Part shown: positions 21,601 through 32,554 of the stretch, piece by piece | Numbering within the stretch: position 1 is the stretch's first letter | Layout: each line of letters starts with the position of its first letter | Assembly (NCBI RefSeq): GCF_963678635.1 | Contig: NC_087067.1 | Location: 7,299,716 to 7,363,715, forward strand | Direction: 5' to 3' | DNA length: 64,000 nucleotides | Source of the DNA: Symsagittifera roscoffensis | Lineage: Eukaryota > Xenacoelomorpha > Acoela > Convolutidae | Notes under the pieces: generated by a model | What the model was told of the DNA's origin: nothing | What the model saw: the letters and a program-made list of their open reading frames with translations, nothing else | Database searches by the model: none | Program-made: the position numbers and the translations under genes

Positions 21601-22370
21601 TATCGGTTGGGAGTCATCAGGTGGTGAAAAACTTGAGTGGCCTACCTGAGATTACCCTGGTACATCTGGATATCTATGCAGATTACTTGAGGGAAAGGGA
21701 TCCTAAGTTGGACTCCAGGGCTGTGAGAGCGTTACTCACAACAGGTGGGCGGAGGCTGATGAGGATAGATGGACAATATATAGAGGTCTATGGCTCGTAC
21801 CCGATCCTGATTAATGTGGATGGCATAAACATCTACACGAAAGCTCACGTGACGAATGCAGGTAACCAAGTAGGCCGGATCTATAGCGGACAAGAGGAGC
21901 GTGATTCCGACGAATTGGATACAATGCCATGCTTGAACAGGATGCAGTCCACATAGGCTGCGAAGTCGATCTAGCAGCACACGTACTGGACGTGCAGGGC
22001 AGACAACTCTCCGTAAAGCGACTGCTTGACACCGGAGCGTTGGTCAGTGTCATGCCAATTAGCACCTGGACCGACTTGGGCTTCAATAGGTTGGATTTGA
22101 TACCGACTAATATCAGGCTAGCTGCGGCCAATCAGGGTGCAATCTATGTGGCCGGAAGGAAACACATCATCTCGCAGCAACTGGGAGGAAGGCATCTCTG
22201 GATGAGCTTTCTGGTTGTCGAAAACCTGGACAAATCCGACCAGTTCATCTTGGGACGCGACTTTGTGCGAAACTTTGACGTCACAACTGACCTCAACGAT
22301 GGGTTGATACGAATCAAGGACCCAGGGAGGAAGTATGAAAAGGCACCTGTTAAAAGATCTCGTTAAATCA
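21501..22370 (+). pseudogene. Gypsy remnant 1: retropepsin (aspartic protease) region
   Basis: The 145-residue stretch 21929-22366 carries KRLLDTGALVSVMP, the DTGA active-site motif of retroviral-type aspartic proteases, and downstream FILGRDFVRNFDV, the usual flap-to-C-terminal ILG(R)DF motif. The stretch before it (21501-21956) reads as the gag-protease linker and overlaps in another frame. The catalytic Asp-Thr-Gly triad is intact, but the domain is cut off from a complete gag-pol. In the family the enzyme processes Gag-Pol during particle maturation. Confidence 0.75.
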
Positions 22371-23260
22371 AGTAAAGATGCCCATTTTCCTAGATCGAAA
22401 AGTTGGGTTTAGGATGAGGAATTTGAATGAACTAAGTCACAACAGACAAGTATGTCTGGTCCTCAACCCAAACAGTAAGAGCTCAGCTATTTTAGGAAGA
22501 TGCTTCTCACTCACTCAGAATTGACTATGCTTGAGTGTGTTGATGAACACACAGGCAACATCGTTGACGATACAACGTGGAAAGAAGCTTGGCTATGCAT
22601 TGCCTCTGATCACAGAATATCAGAGTTTGGAGAACTTGAAGCGGGTCAAAGTGACTGAGTGTCCATCACGTGCCAACAAAGAATGTATATTGAAAAGAAT
22701 AATGGAAATGAAGTCTTTCAAAAAAGTGTTTTCTATGAAATCGGAGACAGACGATGGGCTGTCTAGTTGCTCGAATTTCCCTGAGAGACCGACAGACCTA
22801 GAATTAGTGGCAGACAAACCAGTTCTACCTTAGATAGAACACCTGAAAGGCAAAACATTGGATAAGGAACTGAACTCCCTTAGGGGAGTGTTTAATAGGA
22901 ACGCAGACGTTTTCCGAAACTCAAAGCCGACATAGGTTGTTGCAATTTTTTTGAACATGAGATAGAAATAGAAGAGGAATCGGTAACTCATAGGGAGGGA
23001 GCTATGAGAGGGAACCCACATTAGAGGCATATTGGAAAAAAATTGAGATGCTATTGGGGTATGACATGATTGAGCCATCAAAGTCCCCGTGGGCCTGTGG
23101 CGTAGTCATGGCTAAGAAGAAAGGGGGCAACTCAAGTTTTGTTGCAATTTACGCTATTTGAACGCAATAACGATGAAGGATGCATAAACGATCCCTCGCA
23201 TCGACGAAAATCTCCAAGTTGGGAGATGCAAAATACTTCACGACGTTTTGTTTGAATTCT
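22371..23260 (+). pseudogene. Gypsy remnant 1: protease-RT linker and start of reverse transcriptase (truncated)
   Basis: After linker sequence (22531-22833) a broken frame at about 22995-23130 reads DMIEPSKSPWACGVVMAKKKG, the start of the Ty3/gypsy RT fingers domain, followed by degraded NAIT(V/M)KDA-type sequence and LGDAKYFTT at about 23218-23245, the beginning of RT motif A. The match stops at about 23255 and AT-rich DNA follows. No catalytic YxDD, RNase H or integrase is present, so the element is 3'-truncated here. Confidence 0.75.
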
Positions 23261-23563
23261 GTTTTGATTTTTCAAACAGCATGCTTCTAACAGTAAAAAA
23301 AGGATAATCCATTTTTAGACAATTGAACCAATCTTTTTGGGTCTTTAAAACATGCATTACAATCAATTTTTTCAATTTTATACAAATTCTATGCAGATTC
23401 TGTACAGATTTTTTACCGCAAAATAAATTCCATTTTGCTCGACTTTAGTGTCTTATTAGGTTGCATAAGATCGATTTTTTTTACTGTAGAAACTCTGTAA
23501 AAAACTCAAATATAAGTATTTTGCCACTGTGGGTAAGTAGAACGTAAGTGGTAAAATCATCTA
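23261..23563. other. AT-rich stretch, nothing recognised
   Basis: Lies between the gypsy truncation and the MITE cluster. No coding or repeat signal seen. Confidence 0.6.
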
Positions 23564-23773
23564 CACTCAAAAAATTTTAAGGTAAAATTACCCTAAATGA
23601 GTAAAAGTAAATAAATAAGGTGAAATTTATCTTAGCATTACCTTAACTTGGCCAGAAAAAATTAGTCAGGTAAATTTTACCCTAACTGAATTAAGGTAAT
23701 ATACCTTAATTTAACCTTAACTTTAAATTTAAAAAATTTGGAATGGATTTAATAAAACAGGAATACGGGATTT

Positions 23774-24458
23774 ATTTAAAACCCGTTTTTCTCAAATTGG
23801 GTTGAGTTAGCTGAAAACTTATGGAGACAAAACTTGCTTAAAATTTTAGCAGAATTATTATGGTGCAATTTGTTTTGCGAATTTCGGGCCCAAAATTTTA
23901 ACCCAAAAATGTGTCGTTTTGGTTATTCTTAGTTAATCAAAAATTACGCCAAAAATACCCAGTCGATCACAGACATAGTCATATCAAAGTGAGCCCCTTA
24001 CGTAGCCCAACAAACTTCAAAAAGGGTATATTCTCCAGAACATTGTATAAGTTAATTTATTTTTGTTTGATGGACAAAAAAGGTAGTTTTTACTAGATAA
24101 AATACCAACTTTTTACATAAAAACAATTTTTAAACGGTTGGCAATTTTTTTGGAGAATATACGCATTTTAAAGTTTGTTGGGCTACGTAAGGGGCTCACT
24201 TTAATATGATTATGTCTGTGATCGACTCGGTAATTTTGGCGTAATTTTTGATTAACTAAGAATAACCAAAACGACACATTTTTGGGTTAAAATTTTGGGC
24301 CCGAAATTCGCAAAACAAATTGCACCATAATAATTCTACTAAAATTTTAAGCAAGTTTTGTCTCCATAAGTTTTCAGCTAACTCAACCCAATTTGAGAAA
24401 AACGGGTTTTAAATTTCAAGTTAAACGCGTTTTGTCCGGTTAATTTAAATCAGCACTG
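23774..24458. mobile_element. Fold-back MITE M1 (CAGTGCTG family), left end missing
   Basis: Matches M2 from TTAAAACCCG onward. The right terminus CAGCACTG|TA (24451-24460) is intact, but the first 50 or so bases of the left terminus are absent or unrecognisable. Two long arms in inverted orientation surround a central loop of about 113 bp. No transposase coding. Confidence 0.85.
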
Positions 24459-24817
24459 TATTTGTGTATGTATGCATGTATGAATGAATGTATTATTTGC
24501 TTAATACGACAAGATTTTTTTTATTAGTGAGTTTGGTATAGCAAATCATAACCTCATATTAGTTCAAACGATAGACGCAGAGAATTAGGGTTCTCACCTC
24601 AACACTTAAGGTTATTTTACCCTATTTTTTGTGTTTCTAAGGAAAAAATTTAAGGTGAAAATACCTTCCTTGAAGTTAAGGTAAATATAGGTAAATTACC
24701 TACTTTTTAGGGTAAGTTTTTCAGGTAAAATTACCTATAAAATTTTTTATGGAGTTTTTTAAAGACTTTTAGGGTAATTTAAGGTAAATTTTTAAGGTGT
24801 TTTAAGGTAGGTTAAGG

Positions 24818-25198
24818 CAGGGGCGGATTTAGGTGGAGCGGGGGGGGGGGGGGGCGGACCCCTCCCCCCTCAGGGATTCGACCCCCTGCCGACCCAAAGG
24901 GTCCCCCCTTTGATACTTTTTCAGAAATACATTTTTGGCCGACCGACCCTAAAATTTTTCTAAAGGCGCCTTTGGCGCCAATATATACTAACTTTGAGGG
25001 CAACGGCTTTTTTGACTGTTTTTTCAAAAATTAACCTGCGGCGCAGAAAATTTAGCCAAAATAGGGGCAAAACAGTGTTTGGGAGAGCTCAAAGAATCAA
25101 TTTGGTCGACCTAAAAAAAAAAAGGTCGTCAAAATTTTCGATTTTTTTTGAAAAACGCCCCCCCCCCCCCCCTCGAGAAAATCCTAGATCCGCCCCTG
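24818..25198. mobile_element. hAT-type MITE in segmental copy A
   Basis: The termini CAGGGGCGGATTTAGG and CCTAGATCCGCCCCTG are inverted repeats. The flanking 8-mers GGTTAAGG (24810-24817) and GGTTGAGG (25199-25206) match at 7 of 8 positions, an 8-bp target duplication as made by hAT transposases. The ends continue into long G and C homopolymers. Open frames inside it are chance products of the AT-rich body. Confidence 0.85.
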
Positions 25199-25408
25199 GG
25201 TTGAGGTGTACTTAAGGCAGCGCAAAATTACCTTAATTGTTAAGGTGTTTTAAGATATTTTTTAAGGAAAATAACCTTAATTTTTTTGAGTGTATGGGAT
25301 CTGCTGGCTGTATTGATGGTAATCATTAAACGCCTTAATCGCCCTCCTGCGACTAGATGAAAATTACTAAAAATTCATAGTAAATTTAGGCTTTTCAGTA
25401 AATTAGTT

Positions 25409-28075
25409 TCATTCGTACAGCCAGATGTGATCATTCGAATCCCACGAAGATATTTCTTCTTCTCTAAACCACAGACCGATTTCCTTCTGGGCTGATGCCA
25501 CCGAGTCACTTCCGTGTACTATATTTCTTCCCACCGTGATTGTGAAGTCCCCCCTAATTGTCCCCGGCACACTCTCTTGGGGGTTTGTCGCTCCCAGCAT
25601 AGCTCGACCTTGCTTAACTACGTTTTCTCCTACAAGATGATAAACACAAAACAAACGTTTTTTGAATACTTTTTTGCACAACATCAAGCGTTTAACTTGC
25701 GCGCAAAAAAACGAAGAAGAGGACTTTTAGTTTTTATACGCTACATCTATTTAAACCCCTCGATTCTGTTTGCCATTTAATAAAATTTATTTATTTGGCG
25801 ACATTCGTTTCTTTGGTAGCAATATGCACTAATTCTGAAGGGCAGGCGCATCGAAAGAAGCTATATTTTATTAACAATTTCAAAATTGCTCATATATCTT
25901 ATTTTGATTCTATAAAAATGTTGCTTCTCTGAAAATAGTTTTATAGTTTAGTTTAAGTTTCAAAGGTTTCGGCTTCGGCAGAATTCAAAAAACTTTAAAA
26001 TGACTGGTTGACAAAAAAAACTGACAACAATTATTTTTTTCTAAAAACCATCATTACCAACCCCCCCCCCCGTGCTAAATAAAACAGGGTAATAAACAAT
26101 CTTTTGATCTATTATAAAATGAAAACGCGGATCCTTAAACTCTAACCCTCTTACCTTCCCACACCATGGCTACAATTGGTCCACTGCGCATGTAGGTAAT
26201 GAGGTCTTGGAAGAACTTCTTCGATTTCAGATCCTGTATCGCCCCTTCTCATTCAATCTATCCGTTTTTTGTTTATTGCTCCCTATTAAGTAGTTTATTA
26301 TTAAGTAGTGCTAACTCAATATGCCCAGAAAAAAGTCATTAGGGTCTTATTTATGAATCAAACTGGAGTACCTTCTTAGTCGTAGTTTGATAAAACTTGA
26401 CAGGGAAGTTTCACACAACTTGTCCACAAAGTACCTCTTTTTTGGTAATTACAGCTTATTAAACTAGATGCCGTAAATATCCATCACCTAATCGCTTAAT
26501 TGCCAATCAAAATAAATCTATGATTCGATTAAACAGGATAGTGGTGATTTTAACACTATTATTCCAGATAATATTTAATATCATTGTCCTAATAAAAGAT
26601 ATACGTAAGAAAGTTTGATTAAGATCCAATCCGGAGGTTTTCTCCTACGCGTTTTTAAGGATGAGGAGACGAAATAATATCTGAATTAACAGTATCCAAG
26701 ACATAAAATTTCTGTTTAATTTAAAAAAAAAATTGATTAGCGAAAAAGTGGTTGACAGCTAAAGGCATGTGGTCTACAAAATTTAAAATTAGAAAAATAT
26801 ATATTTTTTCTTGACAAGTTGTTCGAGTTTTCTTTGTCAGTTTTTATCAAATGATGACAAAAAAGGATGCATTATGATACAAACTGAACCGATTACTTTA
26901 TCATCAAATTAGCATCTCTCTGTTGAAATTGCGGATTTTCGAAAAACTTCCTGTCTTGAATTGACAAAAAAATTCAAAAAAATATGCAACATTTTTGTTT
27001 CTTTTCTAGTTTTTTGAAAACCATCTCACGCCATGTTAAGGACAAAGTGTGGTTTTTTTCGCACATAGGAAATATATTTAGATAGGTTAAATAGCATGGC
27101 CAAAAATGAAAAAAAACTAATTCCATTATAAAATACATTTTCTGATAAAAAATTGACGAAAACTTCACCTTCGGTACAAAAACCATAGAATAAAAAAAAC
27201 TGAAACGTTTTTTATACAGCTTCATTTTTTTTCACTATTTTGTTGCATTTATGTTTCGCATAATTTTTCTTTATCAACTTCAAACGTCAGAAATTTTACG
27301 TTATGATGGCACCATTAAAATTGCTTTTTGATTTTATCAGAAAGCCTATTGGTTTTTGATAGTTCTATCACTGTTTTTTCGATCGTTCCTGCCGATGAAT
27401 CGCAATCGCATTACGACTACGAGCTGCTTAGACTCTCTCTTAAAATTTAAGAACTGTCTGTTCGTTTTTTGAAAATGGGTCAGGCTTTTTTCAAACAATT
27501 TTGAAACTTAGTTCAATCATAAAATTAATTTTTCTCAGTTTCAACCTAAATTCGGAATAATTCACTTGGTTGGCCGAAAAATTACGCATCTACCTAAAAT
27601 TTTAACAATTGCCACAAACGTTTTTTGTGTTGCAGTTTTTTATGCTGATCGTTCCAATTTTGATACCAAAGTTATGCCAATCAAGTTTATGCTAGTCGAT
27701 TCAAACTTAGTCTCTTCTTAATTCATTAGCAAGATGATATTTTCGGCAACAAAAAAATGATAAAAACTATTATGAACCTTTTTAGAAAATTTACATCTTT
27801 TTGTACTTAAGTTGTACTAAAACTTGTCCCTCTTCTGCAAATTTCTTGGATCTGCCCATATGCATGAAGTTCTATTTTTTCGATGAGGAAGAGCGACTAA
27901 TTTCCTGATAGTGTTCCTCAAGCAATTCTCTTGTGGGTTGTAACATCTTCAGAGCCACCAGCTTGTAGCCTCTCCTCTCAAACCGAGTCAAGATTTCAGA
28001 CACCAACTTCCTCTGAACTCCGTCGGGTTTGATAGCAACGAAACTCCGCTCCATCGCCTTCACAATAAACATCAT
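25409..28075 (-). CDS. Nucleoside diphosphate kinase, copy A (3 exons)
   Basis: Exons on the - strand: 28075-27905, 26233-26155 and 25629-25409, giving 156 residues. NDPK transfers the gamma-phosphate between nucleoside di- and triphosphates through a phospho-histidine. Visible family motifs are [11 protein letters not shown] near the N-terminus, [14 protein letters not shown] across exons 2-3, [14 protein letters not shown], and [10 protein letters not shown] with the catalytic His, ending IWLYE. Length and motif order match cytosolic group I NDPKs (NME1/2 type). Translation may start at the first Met (an in-frame TGA precedes it) or at Met8 (MERSF), the usual family start. Intron 2 (525 bp) is GT-AG. 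Intron 1 (1671 bp) joins HYQ to DLKSKKFF exactly as the family requires but has CAG|GAAATT at the donor and ATACAG| at the acceptor. The MITE M2 begins about 65 bp upstream. Probably functional. Confidence 0.9.
25630..26154 (-). other. NDPK copy A intron 2 (GT-AG)
   Basis: Donor GAAG|GTAAGA and acceptor CTTGTAG|GAGAAA on the - strand, phase 1. It holds AT-rich sequence and a short C tract (about 26060-26072). Nothing else seen. Confidence 0.85.
26234..27904 (-). other. NDPK copy A intron 1 with non-canonical ends
   Basis: The protein family demands a join between CACTATCAG and GATCTGAAA. Because AG is repeated at both edges, the intron can be read as GA...AG or AG...AC, and neither is GT-AG. 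A GT-AG alternative exists (donor GTCGCT seven bases downstream, acceptors slightly upstream of exon 2) but would insert six or seven extra residues between HYQ and DLK. The 1.67-kb interior is AT-rich with no genes seen. Confidence 0.6.
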
Positions 28076-28140
28076 TCAAGAAAGGTTTTTTCTTCTTTGG
28101 TCGAAAAATAATCTGAGTCGCTGCTATCTTAATATGAATA
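28076..28140 (-). promoter_or_regulatory. Short 5' region of NDPK copy A adjoining MITE M2
   Basis: Only about 65 bp separate the first NDPK ATG from the terminus of M2. Core promoter elements are not obvious in it, so the transcription start or proximal promoter probably lies within or beyond the MITE. Confidence 0.3.
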
Positions 28141-28869
28141 CAGTGCTGATTTAAATTAACCGGACAAAACGCGTTAAACTTGAAATTTAAAACAAGTTTT
28201 TCTCAAATTGGGTTGAGTTTAGGTGAAAACTATGAAGACCAAACTTGCTTAAAACTTTAGCAGAATTAATATGGTGCAATTTGTTTTGCGAATTTCGGGC
28301 CCAAAAATTTAACCCAAAAATGGGTAATTTTGGCGTTTCTTAGTTAATCAAAAATTACGCCAAAAAAACCCAGTCGATCAAAGACATAATCATATCAAAG
28401 TGAGCCCCTTACGTAGCCCAACAAACTTCAAAAAGGGTATATTCTCCAGAACATTGTATAAGTTAATTTATTTTTGTTTGATGGACAAAAAAGGTAGTTT
28501 TTACTAGATAAAATACCAACTTTTTACATAAAAACAATTTTTAAACGGTTGGCAATTTTTTTGGAGAATATACGCATTTTAAAGTTTGTTGGGCTACGTA
28601 AGGGGCTCACTTTAATATGATTATGTCTGTGATCGACTCGGTAATTTTGGCGTAATTTTTGATTAACTAAGAATAACCAAAACGACACATTTTTGGGTTA
28701 AAATTTTGGGCCCGAAATTCGCAAAACAAATTGCACCATAATAATTCTGCTAAAATTTTAAGCAAGTTTTGTCTCCATAAGTTTGCAGCTAACTCAACCC
28801 AATTTGAGAAAAACGGGTTTTAAATTTCAAGTTAAACGCGTTTTGTCCGGTTAATTTAAATCAGCACTG
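28141..28869. mobile_element. Fold-back MITE M2, complete, recombinant of M3 (left) and M1 (right)
   Basis: 729 bp with termini CAGTGCTGATTTAAATTAAC and CAGCACTG, flanked by TA on both sides. The arms 28141-28448 and 28562-28869 (308 bp each) are inverted repeats around a 113-bp loop. Its left part shares variants with M3 (for example GTTGAGTTTAGGTG and GGGTAATTTTGGCG). From about 28419 onward it shares variants with M1 (GGTTGGCAATTTTTTTGG, TACGCATTTT). The switch lies within 28390-28418. Confidence 0.9.
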
Positions 28870-29693
28870 TATTTGTGTATGTATGCATGTATGACTGAAT
28901 GTATTATTTGCTTAATACGACAATTTTTTTTTTATTAGTGAGTTTGGTATAGCAATTCATAACCTCATATTGGTTCAAACGATAGACGCAGAGAATTAGG
29001 GTTCTCACCTCAACACTTAAGGTTATTTTACCCTATTTTTTGTGTTTCTAAGGAAAAAATTTAAGGTGAAAATACCTTCCTTGAAGTTAAGGTAAATATA
29101 GGTAAATTACCTACTTTTTAGGGTAAGTTTTTCAGGTAAAATTACCTATAAAATTACCTATAGAGTTTTTAAAGACTTTCAGGGTAATTTAAGGTAAATT
29201 TTTAGGGGGTTTTAAGGTAGGTTAAGGCAGGGGCGGAGTTAGGTGGAGCGGGGGGGGGGGCGGACCCCCCCTCAGGGATTCGACCCCCTGCCGACCCAAA
29301 GGGTCCCCCCTTTGATACTTTTTCAGAAATACATTTTTGGCCGACCGACCCTAAAATTTTTCTAAAGGCGCCTTTGGCGCCAATATATACTAACTTTGAG
29401 GGGAACGGCTTTTTTGACTGTTTTTTCAAAAATTAACCTGCGGCGCAGAAAATTTTGCCAAAATAGGGGCAAAACAGTGTTTGGGAGAGCTCAAAGAATC
29501 AATTTGGTCGACCTAAAAAAAAAAAAAAGGTCGTCAAAAAGGTCGTCAAAAAAAAAAGCGGCCCCCCCCCCCCTCGAGAAAATCCTAGATCCGCCCCTGG
29601 GTTGAGGTGTACTTAAGGCAGTGCAAAATTACCTTAATTGTTAAGGTGTTTTAAGATATTTTTTAAGGAAAATAACCTTAATTTTTTTGAGTG
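28870..29693. mobile_element. Right-hand part of the CACTCAAAAAA MITE, segmental copy B
   Basis: Corresponds to 24459-25292 of copy A and ends CCTTAATTTTTTTGAGTG|TA. The left-hand part is absent because the duplicated segment starts inside the fold-back MITE. It contains the second hAT-type MITE. Confidence 0.85.
29228..29599. mobile_element. hAT-type MITE in segmental copy B
   Basis: Same insertion as 24818-25198, with the same 8-mers GGTTAAGG and GGTTGAGG on its flanks (29220-29227 and 29600-29607). It differs mainly in homopolymer lengths and a short repeat of GGTCGTCAAAA. Confidence 0.9.
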
Positions 29694-29809
29694 TATGGGA
29701 TCTGCTGGCTGTATTGATGGTAATCATTAAACGCCTTAATCGCCCTCCTGCGACTAGATGAAAATTACTAAAAATTCATAGTAAATTTAGGCTTTTCAGT
29801 GAATTAGTT

Positions 29810-32489
29810 TCATTCGTACAGCCAGATGTGATCATTCGAATCCCACGAAGATATTTCTTCTTCTCTAAACCACAGACCGATTTCCTTCTGGGCTGATGCC
29901 ACCGAGTCACTTCCGTGTACTATATTTCTTCCCACCGTGATTGTGAAGTCCCCCCTAATTGTCCCCGGCACACTCTCTTGGGGGTTTGTCGCTCCCAGCA
30001 TAGCTCGACCTTGCTTAACTACGTTTTCTCCTACAAGATGATAAACACAAAACAAACGTTTTTGAATACTTTTTTGCACAACATCAAGCGTTTAACTTGC
30101 GCGCAAAAAAAAACGAAAAAGAGGACTTTTAGTTTTTATACGCTACATTTATGTAAACCCCTCGATTCTGTTTGCCATTTAATAAAATTTATTTATTTGG
30201 CGACATTCGTTTCTTTGGTAGCAATATGCACTAATTCTGAAGGGCAGGCGCATCGAAAGAAGCTATATTTTATTAACAATTTCAAAATTGCTCATATATC
30301 TTATTTTGATTCTATAAAAATGTTGCTTCGCAGAAAATAGTTTTATAGTTTAGTTTAAGTTTCAAAGGTTTCGGCTTCGGCAGAATTCAAAAAACTTTAA
30401 AATGACTGGTTGACAAAAAAAAACTGACAACAATTATTTTTTTCTAAAAACCATCATTACCAACCCCCCCCCCCCCCCCACCCCCGTGCTTAATAAAACA
30501 CGGTAATAAACAACCTTTTAATCTATTATAAAATGAAAACGCAGATCCTTAAACTCTAACCCTCTTACCTTCCCACACCATGGCTACAATTGGTCCACTG
30601 CGCATGTAGGTAATGAGGTCTTGGAAGAACTTCTTCGATTTCAGATCCTGTATCGCCCCTTCTCATTCAATCTATCCGTTTTTTGTTTATTGCTCCCTAT
30701 TAAGTAGTTTATTATTAAGTAGTGCTAACTCAATATGCCCAGAAAAAAGTCATTAGGGTCTTATTTATGAATCAAACTGGAGTACCTTCTTAGTCGTAGT
30801 TTGATAAAACTTGACAGGGAAGTTTCACACAACTTGTCCACAAAGTACCTCTTTTTTGGTAATTACAGCTTATTAAACTAGATGCCGTAAATATCCATCA
30901 CCTAATCGCTTAATTGCCAATCAAAATAAATCTATGATTCGATTAAACAGGATAGTGGTGATTTTAACACTATTATTCCAGATAATATTTCATATCATTG
31001 TCCTAATAAAAGATATACGTAAGAAAGTTTGATTAAGATCCAATCCGGAGGTTTTCTCCAAAGCGTTTTTAAGGATGAGGAGACGAAATAATATCTGAAT
31101 TAACAGTATCAAAGACATAAAATTTCTGTTTAATTTTAAAAAAAAATTGATTAGCGAAAAAGCGATTGACAGCTAAAGGCATGTGGTCTACAAAATTTAA
31201 AATTAAAAAAATATATGTTTTTTCTTGACAATTTGTTTGAGTTTTCTTTGCCAATTTTTATCAAATGATGACAAAAAAGGATGCATTATGATACAAACTA
31301 AACCGATTACTTTATCATCCAATTAGCATCTCTCTGTTGAAATCGCGGATTTTCGAAAAACTTCCTGTCTTGAATTGACAAAAAATTCAAAAAAATATGC
31401 AACATTTTTTGTTTCTTTTCTAGTTTTTTGAAAACCATCTCACGCCATGTTAAGGACAAAGTGTGGTTTTTTTCGCACATAGGAAATATATTTAGATAGA
31501 TTAAATAGCATGGCCAAAAATGAAAAAAAACTAATTCCATTATAAAATACATTTTCTGATAAAAAATTGACGAAAACTTCACCTTCGGTACAAAAACCAT
31601 AGAATAAAAAAAACTGAAACGTTTTTTATACAGCTTCATTTTTTTCACTATTTTGTTGCATTTATGTTTCGCATAATTTTTCTTTATCAACTTCAAACAT
31701 CAGAAATTTTACGTTTTGATGGCACCATTAAAATTGCTTTTTGATTTTATCAGAAAGCCTATTGGTTTTTGATAGTTCTATCACTGTTTTTTCGAGCGTT
31801 CCTGCCGATGAATCGCAATCGCATTACGACTCCGAGCTGCTTAGACTCCCTCTTAAAATTTAAGAACTGTCTGTTAGTTTTTTGAAAATGGGTCAGGCTT
31901 TTTTCAAACAATTTTGAAACTTAGTTCAATCATAAAATTAATTTTTCTCAGTTTCAACCTAAATTCGGAATAATTCACTTGGTTGGCCGAAAAATTACGC
32001 ATCTACCTAAAATTTTAACAATTGCCACAAACGTTTTTTGTGTTGCAGTTTTTTATGCTGATCGTTCCAATTTTGATACCAAAGTTATGCCAATCAAGTT
32101 TATGCTAGTCGATTCAAACTTAGTCTCTTCTTAATTCATTAGCAAGATGATATTTTCGGCAACAAAAAAAATGATAAAAACTATTATGAACCTTTTTAGA
32201 AAATTTACATCTTTTTGTACTTAAGTTGTACTAAAACTTGTCCCTCTTCTGCAAATTTCTTGGACCTGCCCATATGCATGAAGTTCTATTTTTTCGATGA
32301 GGAAGAGCGACTGATTTCCTGATAGTGTTCCTCAAGCAATTCTCTTGTGGGTTGTAACATCTTCAGAGCCACCAGCTTGTAGCCTCTCCTCTCAAACCGA
32401 GACAAGATTTCAGACACCAACTTCCTCTGAACTCCGTCGGGTTTGATAGCAACGAAACTCCGCTCCATCGCCTTCACAATAAACATCAT
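29810..32489 (-). CDS. Nucleoside diphosphate kinase, copy B (3 exons)
   Basis: Exons on the - strand: 32489-32319, 30647-30569 and 30030-29810, with the same 171/79/221-nt sizes and 156 residues as copy A. In what I compared the protein differs at one site (ILSRFERRG for ILTRFERRG). The catalytic [10 protein letters not shown] and the [11 protein letters not shown] motif are intact. Intron 2 (30031-30568) is GT-AG. Intron 1 (30648-32318) has the same non-canonical edges (CAG|GAAATC, ATACAG|). The start codon lies about 65 bp from MITE M3, which is itself interrupted at its far end by the LTR retroelement in the opposite orientation. No stop or frameshift is seen, so both copies could be active and may be recent enough to share function completely. 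Confidence 0.9.
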
Positions 32490-32554
32490 TCACGAAAGGT
32501 TTTTTCTTCTTTGGTCGAAAAATAATCTGAGTCGCTGCTATCTTAATATGAATA

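Larger units (their letters stand above)
23564..25292. mobile_element. MITE with CACTCAAAAAA termini (TA target), host of two nested insertions
   Basis: It begins TA|CACTCAAAAAATTTTAAGG and ends CCTTAATTTTTTTGAGTG|TA, so inverted termini are flanked by the TA dinucleotide typical of Tc1/mariner-type insertions. The body is built from TTAAGGTAA/TTACCTTAA words. Two other elements sit inside it: the fold-back MITE M1 (23774-24458) and a hAT-type MITE (24818-25198). No transposase. Only its right-hand part is present in the second segmental copy (ending at 29693). Confidence 0.8.
24459..32554. repeat. 4.4-kb segmental tandem duplication bounded by fold-back MITEs
   Basis: The unit 24459-28140 plus M2 is repeated as 28870-32554 plus M3. 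The left ends of M2 and M3 are 4414 bp apart, the same offset as between the NDPK exon 1 starts (28075 and 32489). The copies differ by scattered substitutions and homopolymer changes only, including inside introns, so the event is recent and covers the whole gene. Confidence 0.95.

Noticed and set aside
24812-25215. Short open frames such as the KKQSKKPLPSKLVYIGAKG type inside the hAT MITE, also at 29202-29605
   Set aside because: They lie inside a non-autonomous MITE, cross its termini and homopolymers, and are shared by the two copies only because the segment is duplicated.
25514-25780. Open frame on the + strand opposite NDPK exon 3 (also 29915-30340)
   Set aside because: It is the antisense of a well-supported exon and runs into intron and flank.
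26974-27225. Phe/Lys-rich open frame inside NDPK intron 1 (also 31307-31696)
   Set aside because: AT-rich intron sequence; shared between copies only through the segmental duplication, and the frame length differs between them because of single-base indels.
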